Notes: generated by a model not told the origin, from the letters alone. Positions 1 through 9,100 are shown, counted from the first letter of the stretch. The stretch is DNA of 64,000 nucleotides from Hydrogenophilaceae bacterium (GCA_013389015.1 JACAEE010000034.1:1-64000); one strand, 5' to 3'. Numbers and translations are program-made.

Positions 1-391
1 CGGCCTCGGCGCGGCGCACCACGCGCCGGCGCACGCTGTCATCGAGCCGCTCAAGCGCGCGCATCCCGTCGCGGCGCAGCGTGGGCGCCATTTCCGCCTG
101 CACGCCTTCCTGCTGGGCGGCGGCGGCGACCTGCTCTTCAACCGCCGCGCCCACGACGATCTCGCCCGGCGCCACCAGCACCGGCGCGGGCGCGATGAGC
201 GCCGCCATCTCCGCTTCAGGCCTGACGCCGCCGGCGATGGCGCGCGCTTCAAGCGCGACGCTGTCAAGCGCGACCGGCCCGCCCCCTTGGCTGGCGCGCT
301 CGGCCATCTTGGCCGCCTGATCGCACGCCATCAGCGCGACGATCGGCGCCAGGGCCAGCACGAGGAGGCTCGTTCGGCGGCGTTGCGTCAT
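1..391 (-). CDS. Partial lipoprotein of unknown function (runs off left edge)
   Basis: Open from an ATG at 391 (minus strand) with no stop before position 1, so only the N-terminal ~130 residues are visible. It is absent from the ORF track because it is truncated. The start MTQRRRTSLLVLALAP followed by ALMAC looks like a type II signal peptide with a lipobox, so an inner- or outer-membrane lipoprotein is likely. The mature part is rich in Ala, Glu and Arg, with no family I recognise; the section reached at the edge (LRRDGMRALERLDDSVRRRVVRRAEA) looks helical. It is divergent from the next gene. Function unknown. Confidence 0.6.
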   Translation of the reverse strand, partial: MTQRRRTSLLVLALAPIVALMACDQAAKMAERASQGGGPVALDSVALEARAIAGGVRPEAEMAALIAPAPVLVAPGEIVVGAAVEEQVAAAAQQEGVQAEMAPTLRRDGMRALERLDDSVRRRVVRRAEA

Positions 392-580
392 CGGACATCT
401 CCCCAACCAGGCAAGCTCAGCCTTCTCACCGGGCGAGCGGGGCGCTGCGCCGCGGGCGAGACCCCGCCGGAAAGCCAAGCGATGAGGCGAGCAGTCTTTA
501 CCCTGGCGCCGGCCCATGACAAGCGCATTAGCCATGTGCACGGACGCGCGCGCGGACCCGAGCGCGCCTATGTTGAAGCC

Positions 581-1270
581 ATGAGCCGGTTCCCCATCGG
601 GGCGAGCGTGCGCGATGCGCGCGCGGCGGATGCGCCGACGGCGCGGACGGCGGAGGAAGCCGCCGCGCGCATCGGCGGCCCTGTCTTCCTCGCCTCGGAG
701 GAGCTGCCCGAGAGCTTCGCGGCGCCCGAAGCGGCGGAAGCCGCGATCCCCGATCTCTATGGCGGCGGGCGCTACGAGCTCTTATGGCGCGACAATTCCT
801 GGCGTGTCGCGCTGCGTTATTGGCGCCCGGCGCCGCCGGCGCCGGTGGCGCGCTCGGTGGAGGCGGCCGTCAAGCGCCCGCTGGGCGCGGCGCGCACGCC
901 GGAAGAAGCGCGCGCCATTCTCCAAGCGCCGGCCGAACTCGCCACCGAGACGCTCCCGCAGCGCTACGCCACCCGCGCGCGGCTGATGGCGCGCTGGGGC
1001 GCGCTGGCGGCGGTGGGCCTCGCCGAAATAGTGGAGCGCGAAGGCCGCTTCGCCGTCGCGGTGCATTATTGGCGCCCGATCGTCTCGCCCGTGCGCGCGC
1101 CGCAGCTCGCGCCGGCCGAGCGCCACGAACTGGCCGAGCGCATCGCAGCGCCGCTTAAGGGGCAAGCGCCGCAGGCGCCGCTCGACATCGGCCTGTTCGA
1201 GCAGCCCGCGCCGGAGAACCCCGACATCGTGCTCGCCGAAGAAGGCGACGGCCGCGTCCGCGGCGAATAG
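581..1270 (+). CDS. Hypothetical protein with two diverged 'YWRP' repeats
   Basis: 229 residues from the ATG at 581. The track ORF begins at 287, but its first 98 residues overlap the upstream leader and lack protein-like character; no strong Shine-Dalgarno decides the start. Two copies of an approximately 55-residue unit are visible: one ends RYELLWRDNSWRVALRYWRP, the other LAEIVEREGRFAVAVHYWRP. Each is preceded by an acidic/proline stretch containing a conserved EtLP/EeLP motif. The pattern suggests two small beta-rich domains that arose by duplication. No signal peptide or membrane segment is seen. I do not recognise the family. It ends 2 bp before the convergent GST gene. Confidence 0.6.
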   Translation: MSRFPIGASVRDARAADAPTARTAEEAAARIGGPVFLASEELPESFAAPEAAEAAIPDLYGGGRYELLWRDNSWRVALRYWRPAPPAPVARSVEAAVKRPLGAARTPEEARAILQAPAELATETLPQRYATRARLMARWGALAAVGLAEIVEREGRFAVAVHYWRPIVSPVRAPQLAPAERHELAERIAAPLKGQAPQAPLDIGLFEQPAPENPDIVLAEEGDGRVRGE

Positions 1271-1272
1271 CG

Positions 1273-1914
1273 CTACGCCGCGTCCTTCCTGAAATCGCCG
1301 AGCTGCGCATCGAGGGCGCGCTTGAACGCCGGGCGCGCGGTGCAGCGCGCGACATAGGCCGCCAGGTTTGCGTGCTGCGCGGTCAAATCGGGCATGATGC
1401 GCAGGACCGTGGCCATGAGGAGGTCGCCGGCGGTGAAGCGGTCACCGTCGAGGAACGGCTTATCGCCGAGCGCCGCAGCGAGCCCGGCGAGGCGCCGGTT
1501 GGCCAACGCCAGCGCGCTGGGACGGGCAAGCTTCGACCATTCCTGGTCAGCGAGGAAGAGATCGAGCTGCACCACCCGCATGATGAAGGGCTCGACCGAG
1601 TTGAGCGCGGCGATCACCCATTGCACAGCGCGGGCCCGCGCCTGCGCATCCTTGGGCAACAGCGCCTCGCTGCGCTCTCCGATATGCAGCACGATCGCGC
1701 CCGTCTCGAACAGCACGAACCCGTCCTCCTCGAAGATCGGCACCTGCCCGAACGGCTGCAACGCGCGGTACTCGGGCTTGTCCTGATCGCCCTGGGCGAG
1801 CAGCCGCGCGCGATAGGGCAGCCCGGCCTCCTCCAGCGCCCACCGCACGCGCAGATCGCGCACTTGCCCGCGCGCGAAATCGGGAACCCATTCGAAGGCG
1901 GAAATCGTGATCAT
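1273..1914 (-). CDS. Glutathione S-transferase family protein
   Basis: 213 residues starting at ATG 1914, with a good ribosome site (GGGGGAAA) just upstream; the longer track ORF would run into the preceding gene. The N-terminal half is a thioredoxin-like GST domain (LRVRWALEEAGLPYRARLL, then the FGQVPIFEEDG cis-Pro region and a glutathione-binding-like ETGAIVLHI). The C-terminal half is helical, with LVMAT/DRFTAGDLLMATVLR typical of GST_C. It likely conjugates or reduces small electrophiles with glutathione in the cytoplasm. It is the last gene of a four-gene minus-strand unit (ArsR, SRPBCC, YCII, GST) with short gaps. The substrate is not predictable. Confidence 0.88.
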   Translation of the reverse strand: MITISAFEWVPDFARGQVRDLRVRWALEEAGLPYRARLLAQGDQDKPEYRALQPFGQVPIFEEDGFVLFETGAIVLHIGERSEALLPKDAQARARAVQWVIAALNSVEPFIMRVVQLDLFLADQEWSKLARPSALALANRRLAGLAAALGDKPFLDGDRFTAGDLLMATVLRIMPDLTAQHANLAAYVARCTARPAFKRALDAQLGDFRKDAA

Positions 1915-1931
1915 GGCGTTTCCCCCAGCGC

Positions 1932-2282
1932 TCACATCGTCAGGACGGGCAGGCATTCCATGATCTCGACCCGCTCGCCGGGAAAGATCGTGAAGTGCGG
2001 ATGGTTCTCGAACAGGCGCGCGGCCGCCTCATGCGATTCCGCTTCGAGGATCACGTATCCGGCCATCGCATTGCGGACGTCGCGCACGCCTTCGGGGCCC
2101 ACGCTCTTGGTTCTGCCGAGCGGCCCGCCGCCATCGACGAGCGCGCGCCCCTGCGCCTCCTGCCACGCGAGCCAGGCCTTCATCCCGTCGGCCTCCCGCG
2201 CCTTGCGCACGGCGGGATCCATTGCGTCCCAGGCCGCCCGCCTCTCGGCGGATACAAGATAGATGGCGAGAAACTTCTTCAT
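1932..2282 (-). CDS. YCII-domain protein
   Basis: 116 residues, beginning MKKFLAIYLV. This is the compact ferredoxin-like YCII/DGPF fold of about 100-120 residues. The central DGGGPLGRTKSVG and GYVILEAESHEAAARLFENHPHF segments match the usual arrangement, in which the protein shuttles between a beta strand and a conserved histidine region. YCII proteins are often poorly characterised and appear beside sigma-70 ECF or ArsR/SRPBCC genes. Here the gene lies 23 bp after the SRPBCC gene and 17 bp before the GST, so it is probably co-transcribed under the ArsR protein. Biochemical role unknown. Confidence 0.8.
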   Translation of the reverse strand: MKKFLAIYLVSAERRAAWDAMDPAVRKAREADGMKAWLAWQEAQGRALVDGGGPLGRTKSVGPEGVRDVRNAMAGYVILEAESHEAAARLFENHPHFTIFPGERVEIMECLPVLTM

Positions 2283-2305
2283 GGCGGCCTCCTTGGGCGA
2301 ACAAA

Positions 2306-2764
2306 TCAGCGATCCGTGAGCGAGCGGGCATAAGCGGCGAGCTTGTCGAACGCGCTCGACCAGCCGCCGACATGGCTGTCGCGCCGCTCCACATCGAGGA
2401 ACGGCGTCTGGTGGAAGGTCTGCGTGGTTTTGCCGTCGCGCTCGGCGAACGTGATGGTGATCAGCGTCTCCACACCGGCGGAGGGGCCCGCGTCCCAGGC
2501 GAACGTGAACACGAGCCGCTTCTCCGGCGCGATCTCGCGATAGACGCCGCCGAACCAGCTCTCGCCATATGCGGCGGACTTGATCATCCCGCGATAGGCG
2601 CCGCCGACGCGGAAATCGATGTCCATGGCCTCGCAGGTGAAACCCTCCGGCCCCATCCAGGCCTGCATGTGCGCGGCCTCGCTCCAGAGCTGGAACACCA
2701 GTCGCGCCGGCGCATCGAAGATGCGGGTGATGAGGAGTTCGTGGTCGGCCAGTTCAGCGCTCAT
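2306..2764 (-). CDS. SRPBCC / AHSA1-like domain protein
   Basis: 152 residues with the START-like hydrophobic-cavity fold of the AHSA1 (Hsp90 ATPase activator homologue) family. Diagnostic segments are the opening ITRIFDAPARLVFQLWSE, then MQAWMGPEGFTC, and the C-terminal WSSAFDKLAAYARSL helix that closes the cavity. It overlaps the upstream ArsR gene by an ATGA, so translation is coupled. ArsR-SRPBCC pairs are a very common alphaproteobacterial arrangement, in which the SRPBCC protein is presumed to bind a small hydrophobic ligand. The ligand is unknown here. Confidence 0.87.
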   Translation of the reverse strand: MSAELADHELLITRIFDAPARLVFQLWSEAAHMQAWMGPEGFTCEAMDIDFRVGGAYRGMIKSAAYGESWFGGVYREIAPEKRLVFTFAWDAGPSAGVETLITITFAERDGKTTQTFHQTPFLDVERRDSHVGGWSSAFDKLAAYARSLTDR

Positions 2765-3099
2765 TCGCCCTTCTCCTTGCGTTTCAGGTCGTCGAGATAG
2801 GCCTGCATCTTGTCGAAGCCGCCGCTCCAGAAGCGCCGGTAGCGCTCAAGCCAGTCATCGAGGCGCTTGAGCGCCGCCGGCTCGAGCCGGCACGGCCGCC
2901 ACTGCGCGTCCCGTCCGCGCGTGATGAGGCCGGCCGCCTCCAGCACTTTCAGATGCCGCGACACCGCCGGCAGGCTGATCGCGAACGGCGCCGCGATCTC
3001 GTTCACCGTGGCCTCTCCCTCGGCGAGACGGGCCAGGATCGCGCGCCGCGTGGGATCGGCGAGGGCGGAAAAGGTCTGGGAGAGGGCGTCGGCGTTCAT
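2761..3099 (-). CDS. ArsR-family winged-helix repressor
   Basis: 112 residues. The whole protein is the ArsR winged helix: FSALADPTRRAILARLAEGEATVNEIA, then the recognition helix ISLPAVSRHLKVLEAAGLI and the wing RGRDAQWRPCRLEP. It lacks the paired cysteine metal motif (CVC) of metal-sensing ArsR proteins, so it probably belongs to the non-metal subgroup linked to SRPBCC genes. It is the first gene of the minus-strand operon and has a clear promoter with direct repeats upstream, which suggests autoregulation. That regulation is inferred from layout only. Confidence 0.9.
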   Translation of the reverse strand: MNADALSQTFSALADPTRRAILARLAEGEATVNEIAAPFAISLPAVSRHLKVLEAAGLITRGRDAQWRPCRLEPAALKRLDDWLERYRRFWSGGFDKMQAYLDDLKRKEKGE

Positions 3100-3120
3100 T
3101 TAACAAACTATGCAATTAAC

Positions 3121-3157
3121 AGATGCGCTAAATACGAGATGCGCTGTGCAACGTCAA
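3121..3157 (-). promoter_or_regulatory. Promoter and direct-repeat operator of the arsR operon
   Basis: On the minus strand TTGACG (3157-3152) is separated by 17 bp from TATTTA (3134-3129), a near-consensus housekeeping promoter placed about 25 bp upstream of the arsR start. The sequence AGATGCGCT occurs twice (3121-3129 and 3137-3145) with a 16 bp period, overlapping the -10 and the spacer. It is a plausible binding site for the ArsR product. The stretch is also AT-rich compared with its surroundings. Confidence 0.6.
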
Positions 3158-3215
3158 GCGCCAGTGCGCGTCCTTCCGCCGGGACAGCGGCCGACGCGCG
3201 TTAGAGCACCCGGCA

Positions 3216-3231
3216 GGTGACCGGCGTCACC
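3216..3231. promoter_or_regulatory. Palindrome upstream of the microprotein genes
   Basis: GGTGAC-CGGC-GTCACC is a perfect 6-4-6 inverted repeat lying 64 bp before the first microprotein start, between it and the divergent arsR promoter. It could be an operator for either direction. No regulator can be assigned. Confidence 0.3.
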
Positions 3232-3294
3232 GCGGCCCGGGCAGGCGTCGCCTAGGGTCACGTCATCGAACCACAACGCCAGTGAGGACCGCCG

Positions 3295-3387
3295 ATGCCC
3301 CGCCTTCTCTCTCTCGCCCTCGCCTTCGCGCTTTCCGCCCCGCTCGCCATCGCGATCCTGCATCAAGGCGCGCAAATCCTGGCTTGA
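3295..3387 (+). CDS. 30-residue hydrophobic microprotein, copy 1
   Basis: A 30-codon gene too short for the ORF track. It starts at ATG 3295, 7 nt after a GAGGA ribosome site. The product is a short basic start (MPR) followed by a single hydrophobic helix with an A-P pair in the middle (ALSAPLAIAIL) and a polar tail ending QILA. It aligns without gaps to the two genes that follow: all three share M1, L7, A10, A12-L13, A15-P16, A18, L22 and I28, and all are exactly 30 residues. A single-pass inner-membrane peptide is the simplest reading. It is separated from copy 2 by an intrinsic terminator. Function unknown. Confidence 0.65.
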   Translation: MPRLLSLALAFALSAPLAIAILHQGAQILA

Positions 3388-3446
3388 GCGCTTCCCGCTT
3401 CGATCGTCGCGCAGCTCCTCCCTCCCTCGTTGCGACGATCTTCCCT

Positions 3447-3485
3447 GCGGCCCGGACCTGGCTCGGTTCGGGCCGCTTTTTTTTT
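3447..3485 (+). terminator. Intrinsic terminator after microprotein copy 1
   Basis: The arms GCGGCCCGGACC and GGTTCGGGCCGC pair over 12 bp (one G-U type mismatch) around a 6-nt loop and are followed by nine T residues. It ends transcription of the first microprotein gene, so copies 1 and 2 are separately expressed. Confidence 0.85.
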
Positions 3486-3595
3486 CGCAGGACCCGTCCG
3501 CGTTTTTTCTGCATCGGCGCGCATCCATCCGCCGATCCGCCGGCATCTCCATGGCGTAAGACAACGACGATCACACAATTCCCACGGAGCCCATC

Positions 3596-3688
3596 ATGAA
3601 CAAGTTCTACGCGCTTCTCGCCGCAGTCGCTCTCGTCGCGCCGTTCGCCGCCGTCACGCTGGCGCAAGCTGCGCAGATTGTCGGCTGA
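3596..3688 (+). CDS. 30-residue hydrophobic microprotein, copy 2
   Basis: A 30-codon gene starting at ATG 3596, with GGAG 6 nt upstream. The product begins MNKFYALLAAVALVAP, then a hydrophobic stretch and AAQIVG. It matches copy 1 at 13 of 30 positions without gaps, including the central A-P and the C-terminal Q-I pair. One possible membrane helix spans roughly residues 5-24; the A-x-A (LAQA) sequence could also be read as a signal-peptidase site, which would leave only a handful of residues and makes secretion unlikely. No terminator lies between it and copy 3, so these two may share a transcript. Confidence 0.65.
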   Translation: MNKFYALLAAVALVAPFAAVTLAQAAQIVG

Positions 3689-3753
3689 ACGCACACGCGC
3701 CCTTCGTTTCAATCTGTTTCAAAGCATCTCGCACTCGAAAGGAAGTTGAGACA

Positions 3754-3846
3754 ATGCCCCGGCCTCTTTCCCTGTTGGTCGCCGTCGCCCTCTATGCGCC
3801 GCTCGCCCTCGCTGCGCTCTATGTCGCGTCCAACATCGTCGCCTAA
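3754..3846 (+). CDS. 30-residue hydrophobic microprotein, copy 3
   Basis: A 30-codon gene starting at ATG 3754, preceded by AAAGGAAG with suitable spacing. The product begins MPRPLSLLVAVALYAP and ends ASNIVA. It is in frame with the 3' end of a longer track ORF (3430-3846), whose upstream part runs through a terminator and is not real. It shares the ten invariant positions of the family with copies 1 and 2. It is immediately followed by a strong UUCG terminator, which supports its being a genuine transcribed gene. Confidence 0.65.
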   Translation: MPRPLSLLVAVALYAPLALAALYVASNIVA

Positions 3847-3875
3847 GCCCGCCCGCCTGGCGACGAATCAAGGGA

Positions 3876-3905
3876 ACGCGGACCTCTTCGGAGGTCCGCG
3901 TTTTT
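3876..3905 (+). terminator. Intrinsic terminator with UUCG loop after microprotein copy 3
   Basis: ACGCGGACCTC-TTCG-GAGGTCCGCGT is a perfect 11 bp stem closed by the very stable TTCG tetraloop and followed by TTTTT. It ends the microprotein transcript 10 bp before the convergent end of pbpC. Confidence 0.9.
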
Positions 3906-3914
3906 CTTTGCGCA

Positions 3915-6164
3915 TCAGCTTCCCGTCTCTCTGATCCGTACACGGACATGAGCGCTCTTCCCGTCCGCGTCGATGACGCTGACGGTGTGGAATCCCGGCG
4001 CGCTCGGGCGCCAGATCGCGCGCCCGCTGGTCGCTTCGCTCGCCACCGCGCGGCCTTCGGCGTACCATGAGAGCGGCGCGCGCCCGCCCCGCGCGGAGAG
4101 CGAGAGCCCGCGCGAGGCGGCGCCGTAATCGAGCACCAGAATCTCCACGCCGTCCGGCGGAAACAGGATCGTCGGCCCGGCGTCCTCGCCGCGACGCGGC
4201 CGCAGCCGCTCAAGCCCTGGCGCAGCCTCAGCGATTTCTTGCGACGCCGCTCGCCGCGGCGCGTTCGGCGCGATGAGGTCGAACGCTTCAAACAAGAGCG
4301 GCACAGCATCGCTGCGCCCGGTCGCGCCCGCGCGCGGCGCGCCGTCGGGCCGGCCCACCCACACGCCGACGACATGGCCCTCGCCCACGCCGATGGCCCA
4401 TGCATCACGGAATCCGTAAGACGTGCCGGTCTTGAACGCGATGAGCGGCGCGCCTTGCGCCAGGGCCGCGGGCGTGCGTCCGGCCGGCGAAGGCGAACGG
4501 CGCAGGATCTCGAGCACGCGCTCAGCCGTATCGGCGCGCACGAATCGCCCACGCCGCGCCGCGCGATCATTCTGCAGCAGCGTCAAATCGCCTGCGCGCC
4601 CGCCATCGCCGAGCGCGACATAGAGCGACACCAGCTCCTCCAGCGTCATGCCCACGCCGCCGAGCGCGAGCGCCAGCCCCGGCGCCGCCAGCTCGCGGCG
4701 CGGGATGCGCGGACGCGCGCCAGCCTGCGCCAGCGCCGCCTCGAACCGCGCCGGACCGATCCGATCGAGCGTCGCCACCGCCGGCACGTTGAGCGAATGC
4801 TGCAACGCCTCCGCCAGCCGCACGTCGCCGTGGAAGCGCCGATCGAAGTTCTCCGGCAGGTAGCCGGCGAAGCGCTGCGGCGCATCGAGGATGATCGTGT
4901 CCGGCGCCGCGATCCCGTCATCGATGGCGATCGCATAAATGAACGGCTTGAGCGCCGAGCCCGGCGAGCGCACGGCCTGCGTCATGTCCAGATAGCCGCC
5001 CGCGCGATCGAGACCCGCTCCGCCGACGCTGGCGCGCACGGCGCGCGGTTCGATCTCCACCGCCAGCATCGCAATCGAAGCGTCCCGCTCGAGCTCGGCG
5101 GCGTGGCGCGCGGCGAGCGCTTCGAGCGCGCGCTGCAGATCGGCGTCGAGCGTGGTGCGCAGCACCGCCGCGCGCGGATTCTCCCGCGCAAGCCGTTCGG
5201 CCGTTGCGAACGCCATGACCGGGAACGGCGTGCGCGCGGGCAATGGATCGCCCTGCGCTTCGCGTGCGCGTTCTCTCGTGATCAGTCGCGCCGCCGCGAA
5301 ACGATCGAGCATGGCGTTGCGCGCCTGGCGCGCAGCGTCGGGGCGCCGATCCGGCCGGCGCGCTTCCGGCGCCTGCGGCAGCGCGATCAGAAGCGCCATT
5401 TCGCTGTCGTCGAGCCAGACCGGGTCGCGCGCGAAATAGGCGCGGCTCGCCGCGCGCACGCCTTCAAGATTGCCGCCATAGGGCGCAAGCGTCAGATAGG
5501 CGGCGAGGATTTCCCGCTTCGACCAGCGCCGCTCGATCTGCAGCGCGCGCACGATCTCGATGAATTTCGATCCGATGGTGCGCGGGCGCGGCTCGATCAA
5601 CCGCGCCACCTGCATCGTGATGGTGGAGCCCCCGGAGGTGACTTCGCCGTTGCGCAGATAGCTGGCGCTCGCCCGCGCCAGCGCGAGGGGATCGACTCCG
5701 GGGTGAAACCAGAAGCGGGAGTCCTCGATCCTGATCAGGCGGCGCCTGAATTCCGGATCGATCTCATCGAGCCGCGCCGCCAGCCGCCAGCGCCCCTCCG
5801 GCGTCTGCAAGGCGCGAACCCACTGGCCGTTGCGGTCAAGCACGACCGGCGAGACGATATCGGCGCGATGAAGCGGCGGGGGAAACGCGAGATCGAGCGC
5901 AAACAGGATCAGCGACGCGATGATGAACGCCCACGCGATCCGCTTGCCGCGCGGCGAGAGCGGCGGGGGAACGCGCGGCCCTCGCCGCGTCCGTCCGAAC
6001 ACGGACGATATGCCCCTTCCCCCTTGCGAAGAGGGGGAAGGGGGCGGGGGGCTCTGAGATTGAGCCGCTACGGCGCCGTTTGCGCCTCCGCTTGGACGCC
6101 CCCCCTCCCTACCCTCCCCCGCAAGGGGGGCGGGACGCGACGGAGAGGGCTCGCGCGCGGCCAT
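3915..6164 (-). CDS. pbpC: Penicillin-binding protein 1C (transglycosylase/transpeptidase)
   Basis: 749 residues from ATG 6164, which overlaps the stop of the macroglobulin gene (ATGA). A single membrane anchor ([18 protein letters not shown]) sits near residue 75-92. The GT51 glycosyltransferase domain follows, with [14 protein letters not shown] and [12 protein letters not shown]. The penicillin-binding transpeptidase domain has SALK (SxxK), SLN and KTGT, and a C-terminal PBP1C-type beta domain ends the protein. It polymerises and may crosslink peptidoglycan in the periplasm. The cytoplasmic tail before the anchor is a proline/glycine-rich stretch encoded by a dispersed palindromic repeat (6013-6134); family members normally have a short tail. 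A GTG inside the open frame just after the repeat is an alternative start. Confidence 0.93.
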   Translation of the reverse strand: MAAREPSPSRPAPLAGEGREGGRPSGGANGAVAAQSQSPPPPSPSSQGGRGISSVFGRTRRGPRVPPPLSPRGKRIAWAFIIASLILFALDLAFPPPLHRADIVSPVVLDRNGQWVRALQTPEGRWRLAARLDEIDPEFRRRLIRIEDSRFWFHPGVDPLALARASASYLRNGEVTSGGSTITMQVARLIEPRPRTIGSKFIEIVRALQIERRWSKREILAAYLTLAPYGGNLEGVRAASRAYFARDPVWLDDSEMALLIALPQAPEARRPDRRPDAARQARNAMLDRFAAARLITRERAREAQGDPLPARTPFPVMAFATAERLARENPRAAVLRTTLDADLQRALEALAARHAAELERDASIAMLAVEIEPRAVRASVGGAGLDRAGGYLDMTQAVRSPGSALKPFIYAIAIDDGIAAPDTIILDAPQRFAGYLPENFDRRFHGDVRLAEALQHSLNVPAVATLDRIGPARFEAALAQAGARPRIPRRELAAPGLALALGGVGMTLEELVSLYVALGDGGRAGDLTLLQNDRAARRGRFVRADTAERVLEILRRSPSPAGRTPAALAQGAPLIAFKTGTSYGFRDAWAIGVGEGHVVGVWVGRPDGAPRAGATGRSDAVPLLFEAFDLIAPNAPRRAASQEIAEAAPGLERLRPRRGEDAGPTILFPPDGVEILVLDYGAASRGLSLSARGGRAPLSWYAEGRAVASEATSGRAIWRPSAPGFHTVSVIDADGKSAHVRVRIRETGS
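6013..6134. repeat. Paired inverted GC-rich palindromic repeats inside the 5' end of pbpC
   Basis: Two arms (CCCCTTCCCCCTTGCGAAGA... at 6013-6054, and the inverse CCCTCCCTACCCTCCCCCGC... up to 6134) each fold as small hairpins and are inverse copies of each other across a spacer of about 42 bp. The same arrangement occurs at 28357-28476. Here it lies in the open reading frame of pbpC, in frame. Confidence 0.7.
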
Positions 6165-9100
6165 CACCCGCCGGGCGGCGCGATGGCGATCCGCCCGACC
6201 GACGTGCGCGCATAGACGCCGGGGCGGTACATGTCCTCCACCTGCGCCGGCGGCATCGTGAAGCTCCCCGCCGTCACCGCGCGCGCCACGTACGCGAAGC
6301 GGAAGCTGGTGTTGCGGATGTCAGCGGCGGCGACGAAACGGTCGTCGCGCGCCTCCGCTATCCGCGCGTACGAAATCACGCCCAGGAACGCGAACGGCCC
6401 GTTGCGCTGGCCGCCGCCATAATAATCCGGCTGCACGCCGTCCTGCGGCCCGAGCACGCTTTCGATCTCCAGCCCTGCCGGCAGGAGGTCGACGAGCACG
6501 GTCGGGAACATGCGCACGCCGGCGGGTTGGCCGCTGATCGAGACGATCACGCGATCGCCCTGGCGCAACTCGCCGAGGTTCGCTACGCGCCCATCGAGCG
6601 TGTAGACGGTCTTGTCGAGGCTGTAGCCGGCGCTGACGGCCGGCGGCGCCTCGCGCGGCGGGCCCTGCAATGTCAGCGTGCGCCACACCGCGCCGCGCCC
6701 GTCATTGCGGAACACCAGCCCGCGCGCGAGCTGCGCGGCGTCGGCGGTGACGCGTCGTCCCGCGCCTGCCGCGCCGTTGAGCGATACGTTCACCGGCCCG
6801 GCGGCGCGCGAAAGCGCGTTGACGGCGAGCAGCGTCTGCGCCTGTTCCTGCGTCATCATCGCTTCCGGCTCGCGCTCCATGCGCGTGAGCCGCGCCCGCA
6901 GCCGCGACACGGTCGCCGTTTCGCCCGCCTCCGCCGCGAGCGCGATGACGCCGGTGAGATCGCGCAGCGGCGTCTGGTACCAGTCGCCCGTATTCTCGTA
7001 GCCGATCGCTTGTTCGGCCAGACGGAACGCGTTGCGCGCGCGCGCGCGGTCGCCCAGATGCGCCAGCGCCGCGCCGATTTGCGCCCGCGCGAGCGGCGAG
7101 GGCTCGTTCCTGAGCGGCGTGTCGTGGAAATAGCGCAGCTGGCCGATATCGGCCTGCCCGGCCTTGGCCAGCACATAGAGCGCATAGGCCGCCGAGCGCG
7201 AGCGCAACAGCTCTTCGGTGTCGTTCGAGCCCGGCCAGCGATAGACTTCGAAATCGTAGGCGACGCCGGCGAAGTCGTTGAGCCGCGCCACGCGCCGGAG
7301 CGCGGCGTAGGCAAGCTCAAGCGCCGCGTCGGGCACGATGTAGCCTTGCGCCTTGGCGCGGACGAGGAAGTCCACAGCGTACGCGCCGACCCATGGCGTC
7401 GAGGAGGCGTCGTTCGCACGCCAGAGCCCGATCGCGCCGTCCGCGCCCTGCCGGTCGAGGATGCGGGTGATCGCGTCCTGCACGCGCCGCCTGAGCCGTT
7501 GATCCTGCGCGCGTCCCACCGCCTGCGCCACCGCGTTGAAATAGAGCAGCGGCATGGATGTGGAGACCAGCTGTTCGGTGCAGCCGTAAGGATAGCGTTC
7601 AAGCTGCGCCAATAGGGGCGCCGGATCGAGCCCAGCGAGCGCCGAGTAGGAGACGACCAGCGATCCTTCCCGCGGCGCGAACCGCGCAAGAACATCCGTA
7701 GGCGGACGATAGCTGACGTTCGGCGCCTGCTCTTCGATCTGCGTTTCGGTGATCGGAAGGTACGGCGCGCGCGCCTGGATCGAATACTCGCGCACCACCC
7801 GCTCGAAGCCCGCGGGCCCCGTAAGCGTAAGCTGCACCTGCCCGAGTCCCGCCGCCGGCGCCGTGATCGCGACCCGCGCCGTGCCGCGCTGGCGCCGCTG
7901 CAGGCGCATGCGCTCGGCCTGCGCCGTCGTGCGCGCCGCGCCGGTCGCGGCGAACGCGGTCTGGTAGGTTCCAGCCGCCCCCTCGACATTGTCGACCGTC
8001 AGCGTCGCCAGCGCCTCATCGCCAGGCGCGAGGAAGCGCGGCAGCACGAGCTCAGCCACCACCGGATCGCGCACGACGAGCGCATGCTCGCCCTCTCCCA
8101 CCGCCGAATTCGACCAGGCGACCGCCATGATCCGCAATCGCCCGTTGAAGTCCGGCACGTCCAGCGGAACGGTCACGCGCCCGTTGCGCCCAACCTCATA
8201 GGCGTTGGTGAACAACGACACCGTCTTCGTCGGCACCACCGTAAGCCCTTCGCCGCCGAGACTGTCGCCGCCCTGGCGCGGTCTGGACGGCGCGCCGAGA
8301 TTGGGATTGAGCAGACGTCCATAATCATCACGCACGAGGACGCCGAGCGCACGGCGCCCGAAGAAGTGCTCGCTCGGATTCGGGCTCTCATACTTGGTGA
8401 GCTGCAGGATGCCTTCATCCACCGCCGCCAACATGACGTTCACCGTCTCGCCGCGCGGCATGTTCTCGATGGCGATGGGCACATTGATGGTTTGGCGCGG
8501 GCGCACCACGCCCAGCCCTTCGCCGACCGCCACCTCCATCGTGCGCGAACCGGTGTCGACCGGCACGTAGGTCACGCCGATGGCGCGCCGCGGCACCGGC
8601 AGGTTGGCCGGATCGCGCGGCGTCATCACCGTGACGAGCACATAGGCGCCGCCGCCCCAGCTCTCTTCGACCGGCAGCGAGATCGTCGCGCCTTCGGCCG
8701 CCACGCTCACAGTGCGCATCGAGAGGACCCGGTCGGTGGCGACCACGACCTGCGCTTCGCCAGCGTAAGGCGCGCGAATCTGGATGTCGGCGCGCCGCCC
8801 GGCGCGCACCGGCTCGCTTGGCCCTGCGACGGTCACCATGTCGGGCGTGTCGCTGTCCTCGCCCCCGCCCCAGCCGGCGTAGAAGCGCGACGAGGTTTCA
8901 GCGCCCTGCCCGTCGCGCACGATCAGCCGGTAGGAGCCGTGATCGAGCCCGCCGCGCGAAATGCGCACCGGCGCATTGGCGGCGATGTCGGTCGTCCCGC
9001 CCGCGATCGGCACGTCGCGCCCGGTGCGGCGCCAGCGCCAGCGGCCATTGTCGAGATACCAGTCATAGCTCCAGTCCTCGCGCACCAGCGTCCATGACAC

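Noticed and set aside
3430-3753. 138-residue ORF reaching into microprotein copy 3
   Set aside because: Its upstream part crosses a perfect intrinsic terminator and codes for low-complexity Arg/Pro sequence; only the final 30 codons behave as a gene.
4239-6215. 658-residue ORF opposite pbpC
   Set aside because: Arg/His-rich shadow of the pbpC coding strand with no motif; the pbpC frame has complete enzyme motifs.
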